A program made the translations under genes and the position numbers. A model generated the notes under the pieces. That model saw only the letters and a list, made by a program, of their open reading frames with translations, did not search any database and was not told the origin of the DNA. A stretch of 55,171 bases of DNA from Streptomyces sp. CB01373. GTDB taxonomy: Bacteria; Actinomycetota; Actinomycetes; Streptomycetales; Streptomycetaceae. Location of the stretch: contig NZ_NNBK01000029.1 of NCBI RefSeq assembly GCF_002803075.1, forward strand, positions 22,974 to 78,144. The letters run 5' to 3'. Shown in pieces: positions 35,568 through 42,810 of this stretch (position 1 is its first letter; the number at the start of each line of letters is the position of its first letter).

Positions 35568-36926
35568 ATGGAACAACCCACCCCGACGCTGAACCGGACC
35601 CTGACCCTCAGATCAGTCGTCGCCTTCGGCCTCGCCTACATGACCCCCCTGATCGTGCTCGGCACGTACGGAGTCATCGCACAGACGACCAACGGCACCG
35701 TCCCGACCGCCTATCTGCTGGCCATGGTCGCGATGATCTTCACCGCGCACAGCTACGGCAAGATGGCCGCGGCCCATCCGGTGGCGGGCTCGGCCTACAC
35801 CTACGTGCGGCGGGCCATCGACTCCAGGGCGGGCTTCCTCGTCGGGTGGGCGACGCTCCTCGACTACTTCTTCCTGCCGATGGTCATCTGGCTGATCGGC
35901 GGCGCCTATCTGCACGCCCAGTTCCCCGGCGTGCCCTTCTGGGTCTGGATCGTCGGTTTCATCGCGATCACCACCGCGCTGAACGTCCGCGGCATCCGCA
36001 CCGCGGAGAAGACCAACGACCTGCTCATGATCTTCCAGGTGCTGGTCATCGGCTTCTTCGCGTTCTTCTCGCTGCTCCACGTCTTCCACCACTCGGGAGC
36101 CGGAGGCCTGTTCAGCGCCACGCCGTTCTTCAACGACAACAGCACCCTGGTCGGCATCTCGGCCGGAGCGGCCATCGCCGCGTACTCCTTCCTCGGCTTC
36201 GACGCCGTCACCACCCTCACCGAGGAGACCGTCGACCCGCGCCGCACCATCCCCCGCGCGATCATCCTCATCGCCCTGATCGGCGGCGGCATCTTCGTCT
36301 TCCTCGCCTACACGACCCAGCTCGTCCACCCCGGGAGCACCTTCGCCGACCCGGACTCGGCCGCCTTCGAGATCGCCAAGACGATCGCCGGGAGCCTGTT
36401 CTCCTCGATCTTCCTGGCCGGCCTGGTGGTCGCCCAGTTCGCCTCCGGCATCGCCGCCCAGGCCAGCGCCTCCCGCCTGCTGTTCGCGATGGGCCGGGAC
36501 GGCGTGCTGCCCCGCCGCTTCTTCGGGTTCGTCCACCCCAGGTTCCGCACCCCCGCCGTCAACATCGTGCTGACGGGCGTGATCGGGCTCATCGCGCTGC
36601 GGCTCAACGTGACGACCTCCACCTCGTTCATCAACTTCGGTGCCTTCACCGCCTTCACCTCGGTGAACCTCAGCGTGATCGCCACGTTCATGCGCGAGCG
36701 CCGCGAGGGCCGCAGACTCAATCCGCTCACCCACGTCGTCTTCCCGCTGATCGGCGCGGCGGTCGACATCTGGCTGCTGACCCGCCTCGACGGCAAGGCC
36801 ATCACCCTGGGCCTGATCTGGCTGGCCGTGGGCGTGCTCTACCTCGCCTACCTCACCCGCCTGTTCCGGACCCCGCCGCCGGAGATCGACTTCTCCGAGG
36901 AGACCAAGACCCCCGAACCGGTCTGA
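35568..36926 (+). CDS. APC-family amine/amino-acid permease
   Basis: A 452-residue transporter with about 12 predicted helices. The first helix FGLAYMTPLIVLGTYGVIAQ and the AAYSFLGFDAVTTLTEETVD block place it in the APC superfamily near putrescine/ethanolamine importers (PuuP/EutP-like). The ATG at 35568 is chosen over upstream starts because the preceding Pro/Ser-rich codons look untranslated and CTGGAG precedes it. The 96-base gap after the amidase shows no terminator, so the two are probably one operon. Confidence 0.9.
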   Translation: MEQPTPTLNRTLTLRSVVAFGLAYMTPLIVLGTYGVIAQTTNGTVPTAYLLAMVAMIFTAHSYGKMAAAHPVAGSAYTYVRRAIDSRAGFLVGWATLLDYFFLPMVIWLIGGAYLHAQFPGVPFWVWIVGFIAITTALNVRGIRTAEKTNDLLMIFQVLVIGFFAFFSLLHVFHHSGAGGLFSATPFFNDNSTLVGISAGAAIAAYSFLGFDAVTTLTEETVDPRRTIPRAIILIALIGGGIFVFLAYTTQLVHPGSTFADPDSAAFEIAKTIAGSLFSSIFLAGLVVAQFASGIAAQASASRLLFAMGRDGVLPRRFFGFVHPRFRTPAVNIVLTGVIGLIALRLNVTTSTSFINFGAFTAFTSVNLSVIATFMRERREGRRLNPLTHVVFPLIGAAVDIWLLTRLDGKAITLGLIWLAVGVLYLAYLTRLFRTPPPEIDFSEETKTPEPV

Positions 36927-36946
36927 CCGGGTGGCCGCGGGCCTGT

Positions 36947-37894
36947 TCAGCAGGGCTCGCGCCACACCCCCAGCTCCAGCTTCTTCCGCATCGACGACAG
37001 GCCCAGCCTGCGCGAGATCGGACAGAAGCCGTCGGCGGACACCGCGTACTCCACATGGAAGACGGCCTTGCCGGCCTTCACGAACGGGGTGAGCCGCTCG
37101 CACTCCCGGTACTGCGCGCACTCCTCGTTGACGGCGAAGTCGAAGTCGCCGACGAGCTGCGGAATCTGCGGCAGGTCGTTCTTGAGACCCACCGACAGGC
37201 CGCGCTCGTGGGCGACTTCGGCGATCATGCGGTTGTAGCGGAGCTGGTCGCGCGCGGTGAGCGGGAAGCCGGTCCGGTTGGAGTAGGCCTCCAGCAGGTC
37301 GGGTTCCACCGCGTCGAAGCCCTTGTCCCGGCACATGTCGAACCGCCGCTCCATGATCGGGCGCAGGACGGAGAGGCGGCGGATGTCGAGCCAGCGCTCG
37401 CCGTCCCACCCGTTGGTCCCGCCGAGCACCGAGCGCGGGAAGGCGTCCTTGTCGGGCCGGAAGTTCTCCCAGGCGCCGACGTTGACGTAACAGATCACCT
37501 TGCGGCCCGCCCGGTGCAGACGGGCCACGTCCGCCGCGGAGTTCTCGAAGCCGTCGATGTCGTAGACGGGCACGTCGACCGACGGATCGGCCCTGCCGTT
37601 GAGCTGCCACTGCCAGGCCAGTCCGGGGCGCGGCCGCCACAGCGCCTTTTGAGGCGTGCCGGGGGTCGGCCCGGCCGTCGCGGGAGGGCTCGTTCTCTCC
37701 GGCCCCGTGGTGGCCGCCGTGGGAGAGCGCGTCGCCTCCGGGGTCGTCGGGTGGCCGGGGCCCCGCGGTGCCGTGCCGGTCGGACCGGGCCGTGGGGCCC
37801 CGCCCTCGTCCCGGTCGGTGTCCGAGCACCCCGTCAGCAGGGAGGCGGCCAGCGCGGTCAGCGCCGCCGCGCATGTCAGTGTCCTGATCCTCAT
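36947..37894 (-). CDS. Endo-alpha-1,4-polygalactosaminidase-like lipoprotein, GH114
   Basis: A 315-residue surface glycosidase. The signal peptide ends in a lipobox (SLLTGC, Cys23); residues ~30-83 are a Pro/Thr/Gly linker; ~84-315 is a GH114 TIM barrel. Seen are GLAWQWQLNGRADPSVDVPV, YDIDGFENSA, KVICYVNVGAWENFR, the putative catalytic Asp/Glu stretch GFDAVEPDLLEAYSN, and VNEECAQYRECE holding the second acid. Fungal Ega3 and bacterial relatives cleave alpha-1,4-galactosamine in galactosaminogalactan or Pel. The start overlaps the spherulin-like stop (ATGA). It is last in the 36947-46572 locus and may trim or release the polymer. Confidence 0.88.
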   Translation of the reverse strand: MRIRTLTCAAALTALAASLLTGCSDTDRDEGGAPRPGPTGTAPRGPGHPTTPEATRSPTAATTGPERTSPPATAGPTPGTPQKALWRPRPGLAWQWQLNGRADPSVDVPVYDIDGFENSAADVARLHRAGRKVICYVNVGAWENFRPDKDAFPRSVLGGTNGWDGERWLDIRRLSVLRPIMERRFDMCRDKGFDAVEPDLLEAYSNRTGFPLTARDQLRYNRMIAEVAHERGLSVGLKNDLPQIPQLVGDFDFAVNEECAQYRECERLTPFVKAGKAVFHVEYAVSADGFCPISRRLGLSSMRKKLELGVWREPC

Positions 37895-38553
37895 CGCTCC
37901 GTCCCGGTCAGGGCCGGGGTCAACCCGGCCCAGGGATTCGGTTGTTCTCCCGTCACCGGCCCGCACACCGCCGCACCGCGCGCGCACGCGGTCCGCACCG
38001 CGAGCGGCACGAGCGCCTCCGGCACCCCGTAGACGAGGTGGCAGAACCGCTCGGCGGGCTGCCGGGCCGCCCAGGCCGGGCGGCTGAAGGCCGACACGTA
38101 CGTCGACCAGTGGCCCTCGAAGGTGACCGTCAGATCGGCGATGCGGGCATAGCCGGGCGCCGGATGGACGCCCGGGTTCAGCACCACCGTCCCGGCGCCG
38201 AGCCGGCGGGCCGACCGGACCAGTTTCCGGCAGGCCGGCAGCCCGTCCGGCGCCGCCGTCACGCGGTCCAGGAAGCAGCCGTCGGCCGCGTACCACTCGC
38301 GGTGCCTGCGCACGTCGTCGGCGACCTCGGCCGCGTCGCGCATTCCGTAGTCGGTGTCCACGTAGCCGAGCAGCCGGGCACCGGCCGCCCGCAGCGCCTC
38401 GGCCACCGCCGTGAACGCCGGGTCCGGACCCGACCCCGGCCCGCTGGCCGGATTCAGCACGACCGCGTAGGTGCGGGCCGCCGACCTGATCAGCCGGTGC
38501 CAGGCACCCGGATCCTCGGCCGGGTGCACGTACAAGGGAACCAGCAGGCTCAC
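37891..38553 (-). CDS. Spherulin-4 (GH135-like) family protein
   Basis: A 220-residue spherulation-specific family 4 domain. Motifs: LLVPLYVHP, VVLNPASGPG, LLGYVDTDYGMR, WYAADGCFLDRV, TVVLNPGVHP, LTVTFEGHW. Aspergillus Sph3, the best-known member, is an endo-alpha-1,4-N-acetylgalactosaminidase needed for galactosaminogalactan synthesis, with an Asp-Glu pair and a later Glu in the active site. Here Asp96 and Glu146 are kept but the residue after the Asp is Arg97, so activity or specificity may differ. No signal peptide is visible. The GTG start and the stop both overlap neighbours (GTGA, ATGA), showing tight coupling. Confidence 0.85.
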   Translation of the reverse strand: MSLLVPLYVHPAEDPGAWHRLIRSAARTYAVVLNPASGPGSGPDPAFTAVAEALRAAGARLLGYVDTDYGMRDAAEVADDVRRHREWYAADGCFLDRVTAAPDGLPACRKLVRSARRLGAGTVVLNPGVHPAPGYARIADLTVTFEGHWSTYVSAFSRPAWAARQPAERFCHLVYGVPEALVPLAVRTACARGAAVCGPVTGEQPNPWAGLTPALTGTER

Positions 38554-39473
38554 GGCACGACCTCGACTTCCGGGGCGTGGGACGCCGGCCCGGCGGCCGT
38601 CCACAGCGCGGCCAGCGACTCGTCGAGGGTGTGCGACGGCCGCCAGCCCAGGGCCCCGGCGGCCGCGCCGATGTCGGAGCACTGCCAGGACACCCGCGCC
38701 GAGCGCGCGGAGCCGCCCCCGTCCTCCTCGATACGGCCCCGGAACCCGGCCCGCCCGGCCAGCTCGCGCACCAGACGGCGGACCCGGACGGCCTCGCCGC
38801 CGCCGATGTTGAGCACCGGCGGCAGCGGACCGCCGGCCGTGACCGCCAGCTCCACCGCGCGGGCCACATCGCGCACGTCCACGAAGTCGCGATGGGCGGA
38901 CAGGTCGCCGAGCCGCAGCACCGCGTCCGGGTCCGCACCGGCCGCGCGCAGCAGCGCGGTGATCCGGCCGGGCAGCCCGGTGACCGGTGCCCCCGGACCC
39001 ACCGGGTTGCCGACACGCAGCACCACCGCGTCCAGACCGGAGGCGGTCACCGCGACCGTGCCCGCGAGCTTGGTGGCGCCGTACGGGCCGAGCGGGCAGG
39101 TGGCGGCCGACTCGGCCGCCTTCGTCCCCGGCAGGCCCGGACCGTACTCGGCGGCCGAGCCGAGGTGCACCAGGCGGGCGGCCGGGGCCGCCTCGCGCAG
39201 CGCCGCGCACAGGGCGGCCGGGCCGCGGGCGTTGACCTCCGCGAGCGCGACGGCGTCGCCGCCGGTCACGCCCGCGCAGTTGACCACGGCGTCCGGCGCC
39301 TCGGACGCGAGGAGCCCGGCCAGGCGCTCAGGTGGGTCACCGGCGAGGTCGACCGCGACGTCGGCGTCCGCGGAGCGGCCCGCCGTACGCACCCGCGCGC
39401 CCGGCAGCGCGCGCAGTCGTGCGGTGACGTGCTGTCCCAGATAGCCGGTGGAGCCCAGGACGAGAATGCGCAT
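38550..39473 (-). CDS. NAD(P)-dependent sugar-nucleotide reductase/epimerase (extended SDR, RMD/RmlD-like)
   Basis: A 307-residue extended short-chain dehydrogenase. The N-terminal nucleotide motif is LVLGSTGYLGQHV; catalytic Ser is in HLGSAAEYGPG and the Tyr-Lys pair in YGATK. The GSAAEYG pattern resembles GDP-4-keto-6-deoxy-mannose reductases (RMD) more than UDP-glucose 4-epimerases. With the neighbouring 4,6-dehydratase and nucleotidyltransferase it would complete an NDP-6-deoxy-hexose pathway (inference). It overlaps the spherulin gene and starts 7 bases after the nucleotidyltransferase stop. Confidence 0.82.
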   Translation of the reverse strand: MRILVLGSTGYLGQHVTARLRALPGARVRTAGRSADADVAVDLAGDPPERLAGLLASEAPDAVVNCAGVTGGDAVALAEVNARGPAALCAALREAAPAARLVHLGSAAEYGPGLPGTKAAESAATCPLGPYGATKLAGTVAVTASGLDAVVLRVGNPVGPGAPVTGLPGRITALLRAAGADPDAVLRLGDLSAHRDFVDVRDVARAVELAVTAGGPLPPVLNIGGGEAVRVRRLVRELAGRAGFRGRIEEDGGGSARSARVSWQCSDIGAAAGALGWRPSHTLDESLAALWTAAGPASHAPEVEVVP

Positions 39474-39480
39474 GCGCGGT

Positions 39481-40194
39481 TCAGGCTCCTTTGAGCAGCA
39501 GTGACTTGCGGGTGGTGAACTCGGCGTTGGCCTGGTCGTAGTCGTCGGGGCGGCCGATGTCCAGCCAGTATCCGTCGAACTCGTAGGCGTACGGCGGACG
39601 CCGGTCCGCGAGCAGGTCCAGGACCAGTTCGTCGAAGCCCAGGGGCAGTCCGGGCGTGTAGCCGTCGAGCGTCGAACGGGACAGCCCGTAGACCCCCATC
39701 GAGACCCGGTAGTCCAGGCTGGGCTTCTCGGTGAAGGCGACGACCCTGCTCGCGTCCGTGGTCAGCACCCCGAAGTCGATGTGCACCTTGCGGGTGTACG
39801 TGGCGATGGTCAGCGGCGCGCCCGAGTCCCGGTGCCGGTGCAGCATGTCCGCGTAGTCGAGGTCGGTCAGGACGTCGCCGTTCATCACCAGGAAGGTCTC
39901 CGGCAGCCGGTCGCGCATCGTCAGCAGGGGACCCATGGTCCCCAGCGGGCTTTCCTCGGTGGAGTATTCGACCTTCATCCCCCACTGCGAACCGTCGCCG
40001 ACATAGGCGCGGATGATCTCGCCCAGATGACCGATGGCGATGGTGCACGTGGTGAAACCGGCCGCGGAGAGCTGGCGCAGCACGATCTCGAGGATGGCGT
40101 GCTGGTCGCCGATGGGCACGAGCGGCTTGGGCAGCGCCGTGGTGTAGGGCCGGAGCCGGACGCCCTTGCCTCCTGCCAGGATGACTGCGTGCAT
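39481..40194 (-). CDS. Sugar-1-phosphate nucleotidyltransferase
   Basis: A 237-residue NDP-sugar pyrophosphorylase. The N-terminal signature AVILAGGKGVRLRPYTTALP is followed by KPLVPIGDQHAILEIVLRQL, the metal-binding VMNGDVLTDLDY, FTEKPSLDYRVSMGVYG and FDGYWLDIGRPDDYDQA. Size and motifs fit single-domain mannose/glucosamine-1-phosphate guanylyltransferases (PtmE/HddC group) rather than large bacterial ManC or RmlA. It lies directly downstream of a LegB-type dehydratase, so GDP-GlcNAc or GDP-mannose is a reasonable product guess. RBS GAAGGAGAGG precedes the ATG. Confidence 0.87.
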   Translation of the reverse strand: MHAVILAGGKGVRLRPYTTALPKPLVPIGDQHAILEIVLRQLSAAGFTTCTIAIGHLGEIIRAYVGDGSQWGMKVEYSTEESPLGTMGPLLTMRDRLPETFLVMNGDVLTDLDYADMLHRHRDSGAPLTIATYTRKVHIDFGVLTTDASRVVAFTEKPSLDYRVSMGVYGLSRSTLDGYTPGLPLGFDELVLDLLADRRPPYAYEFDGYWLDIGRPDDYDQANAEFTTRKSLLLKGA

Positions 40195-40227
40195 GGGGCC
40201 TCTCCTTCGTGGACGGGCCGTGCGAGG

Positions 40228-41229
40228 TCAGATGTTGTAGATGCCGGTCTTGTAGCGGGCCAGGTTGGCCGGGTCGCGGAAGAACTCCACGGTGTGCGCG
40301 AGCCCCTGCTCCAGGGTGTGCGCGGGCCGCCAGCCGGTCGCATCGGCGAGCCGCGTCGCGTCCGCGACCAGGCGCATCACCTCGGAGGCGGCGGGCCGCA
40401 GGCGTTCGGTGTCCTCGCGCACGTCGAGGGCGGTGTCCATGACCTTGCCGATCAGCGCGACCAGGTCGCCGACCGAGATCTCACCCCCGGTACCGGCGTT
40501 GAAGGTGCGCCCGACGACCCGTTCGGCCGCGGACGTGCCCACCGCGAGGAACGCCCGCGCGGTGTCCTTGACGTAGGTGAAGTCGCGGGTGGGACGCAGG
40601 TCGCCGAGCGTGATGGCGTGCTGTCCGGCCGCCACCTGGCCGATGACCGTGGGGATCACCGCGCGCATCGACTGGCGCGGCCCGAAGGTGTTGAACGGCC
40701 GCAGGGTCACCACGGGGGTGCCGAAGCTCGCGTAGTAGCTGTCGGCGAGCCGGTCCGCTCCCGCCTTCGAAGCGGCGTACGGCGACTGGGTGTTGATGGG
40801 GTGGTCCTCGGTGATCGGCACGGTCTGCGCGGTGCCGTACGTCTCGCTGGTGGAGGTGTGCACCAGCCGGGGCGTGCCCAGGGCGCGCACCGCCTCCAGC
40901 ACGTTGAGCGTGCCGGTGACGTTGGTGTCCACGTAGCTGTGCGGTGCCTGGTAGGAGTACGGGATCGCGATGAGGGCCGCCAAGTGGTAGACGCAGTCGG
41001 CCCCTTCGAGCAGGCCGCGGACCGAGCCGGGGTCGCGCACGTCGCCGAGCACGATCTCCACGTGGTCCAGGACGTCGGCGGGCAGGGTCTCCAGCCACCC
41101 GTAGGAGGAGAAGGAGTTGTACTGGGCCATCGCCCTGACCCGGTGACCGGAGGCGACGAGCGCCTCGGTGAGGTGCGAGCCGATGAAGCCCTCGGCTCCG
41201 GTGACGGCGGCGAGCGGTGCGGATGTCAA
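40228..41229 (-). CDS. NDP-sugar 4,6-dehydratase, LegB-like
   Basis: A 333-residue extended SDR. NAD motif AAVTGAEGFIGSHLTEALV; then AALIAIPYSYQAPHSYVDTN, VHTSTSETYGTAQTVPITED (Thr and the Glu expected in dehydratases rather than epimerases), INTQSPYAASKAGADRLA (Tyr-Lys) and GPRQSMRAVIPTVIGQ. These closely follow LegB, the GDP-GlcNAc 4,6-dehydratase of legionaminic acid synthesis. A TTG start at 41229 is proposed: it lies where homology begins, GAAGGGAC is upstream and no ATG/GTG fits. This would give a 4-keto-6-deoxy intermediate for the reductase encoded two genes downstream. Confidence 0.83.
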   Translation of the reverse strand: MTSAPLAAVTGAEGFIGSHLTEALVASGHRVRAMAQYNSFSSYGWLETLPADVLDHVEIVLGDVRDPGSVRGLLEGADCVYHLAALIAIPYSYQAPHSYVDTNVTGTLNVLEAVRALGTPRLVHTSTSETYGTAQTVPITEDHPINTQSPYAASKAGADRLADSYYASFGTPVVTLRPFNTFGPRQSMRAVIPTVIGQVAAGQHAITLGDLRPTRDFTYVKDTARAFLAVGTSAAERVVGRTFNAGTGGEISVGDLVALIGKVMDTALDVREDTERLRPAASEVMRLVADATRLADATGWRPAHTLEQGLAHTVEFFRDPANLARYKTGIYNI

Positions 41230-41397
41230 CTCTTGTGTCCCTTCGGGGCGTTCGACGGGTTGCTGCGGAGAGCTGAGGCGCTGCGGGAGTCGTGGCGGGA
41301 CGTGGTCGCGGTGGGGCGGGAGTCGCGGTGGGGCAGAGGGGGTGGCCGGCGGCACGGGGAGCCGCGATGGCTGGAGGCTTCTGCGGCCCCGGCGCGG

Positions 41398-42810
41398 TCA
41401 CAGGTGCGGGGCCGGCCGGCCGAGCAGGTACAGCACGTACCCGGACAGGCACAGCGCGGCCGCTCCGCAGCACAGCGCGAGCACCGCGGGCTCGGGTGGC
41501 AGCCGCAGCAGGGTGACCGCGCCCGCGCAGCCCGCGGCGAGCAGGCAGACGACCGCGGGCGGCCAGGCCACGCCGAACGCCTGAAGCAGCAACGCCGTCC
41601 ACAAGGTGGCGGCGAGCAGCAGCAGTTCGGCCGGACCGGCCCCGGTGAGCAGGGCCGCGGGCAGCAGCGGCAGGAGGTAGGCGGACAGACAGAGGCCGAG
41701 TACGCCGGCCGAGCTCAGCAGGAACCCGGCGGGTGTCGCCGTACGGCGCAGTGCGGCCAGCGACCAGCCGCGGTAGCGGTACAGCAGCAACTCGGCCGGC
41801 CCCATGCTCACGGTCAGCACGATCACCGCGTACGGGTGCCGGCGGCCCTCAAGGAGCACCAGCACCGCCGCCGCGATGCCGAACAGGGCGTAGGGGAGGG
41901 ACGCGGTGAGGGGCGGCCGTGGGCTGTCGGCGGCGGCCGGGGCCACGAGGACGACCCGCAGGGCCCGTGCCGTGACGGCGAGCGTGGCCAGCAGCGCGAG
42001 CAGCGGCAGACCGGCGCGCGCCGACGGGCCCGGCTCCCACCACGGCAGCAGCACGGCACCGGCGACGAGCGGCGTGAGCGCGGCCAGCAGCCACCTCTCC
42101 CGGGCGAGGACCAGCAGGACACCGGCCGCGGCCAGGTACGCGGACTGCGCGGCCACCACCCAGACCACCGGACCCCCGCCGGAGAGCGGCACCGCCGCGG
42201 CCGTGGCCAGCACAGCCCCCAGCGGGGCGCCCGCCAGCAGGGTGCGGCCGGCCTCCCGGGGGCCCGCGGCCATCCGCAGGTACGCGCGGTGCCCCACCGC
42301 CTGCCCCCAGGCCCAGGAGACGATCAACGCCACGACGAGCGCGGAAGCGTGCTCCTGGGCGTGCCACAGCGGCGCGGCCAGCAGATACGCCAGTCCCGGC
42401 AGGGCGAACAGGGCACCCCGCAGCAGACAGCGCACATGGTCCGGACGCCATGGATCCGGGACCGCGGCGGGCTGGGGGAAACTCCGGGGCACCCGCTCGT
42501 AGAGCGCCGAGGCCAGCGAGAACAGGTTCGGATGCCCGTACTGGTTCCTGATGACGTCGCCCGACAGTCCCTCGGCCTCCAGCAGCGCGGCCACCTCGTA
42601 GGGGTGCACCGCGGGCCCGATGCGGTCGGCCAGCTCGGCGGCGAGCCGGCTGACCTCGTTCTCGTCCGGTCCGTGCCGGGGCAGCCGCAGGGCGAGCGTG
42701 CTGTCGTTCGCCCAGCGTGGGCGCGGGCGCCGCGCCCGCGTCCCGGCGAGCCGGAGCGCGAGCGTGTCCTGCTCGGACCCATCGGGTTCGAGCGCCATGG
42801 GCCCGCTCAT
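41398..42810 (-). CDS. Polytopic membrane protein of the polysaccharide locus
   Basis: 470 residues of unrecognised family. Residues 1-140 are hydrophilic, Arg/Asp-rich, with an ordered helix-rich stretch (IGPAVHPYEVAALLEAEGLS, RNQYGHPNLFSLASALYERV). From ~140 on about 12 hydrophobic helices follow with short loops. The start overlaps the glycosyltransferase stop by ATGA, so the two are co-translated. Position and topology suggest a PelG-like flippase/exporter, or the membrane half of a fungal Gtb3-like synthase, working with the glycosyltransferase; this is inference from context, as no catalytic motif is visible. Confidence 0.8.
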   Translation of the reverse strand: MSGPMALEPDGSEQDTLALRLAGTRARRPRPRWANDSTLALRLPRHGPDENEVSRLAAELADRIGPAVHPYEVAALLEAEGLSGDVIRNQYGHPNLFSLASALYERVPRSFPQPAAVPDPWRPDHVRCLLRGALFALPGLAYLLAAPLWHAQEHASALVVALIVSWAWGQAVGHRAYLRMAAGPREAGRTLLAGAPLGAVLATAAAVPLSGGGPVVWVVAAQSAYLAAAGVLLVLARERWLLAALTPLVAGAVLLPWWEPGPSARAGLPLLALLATLAVTARALRVVLVAPAAADSPRPPLTASLPYALFGIAAAVLVLLEGRRHPYAVIVLTVSMGPAELLLYRYRGWSLAALRRTATPAGFLLSSAGVLGLCLSAYLLPLLPAALLTGAGPAELLLLAATLWTALLLQAFGVAWPPAVVCLLAAGCAGAVTLLRLPPEPAVLALCCGAAALCLSGYVLYLLGRPAPHL

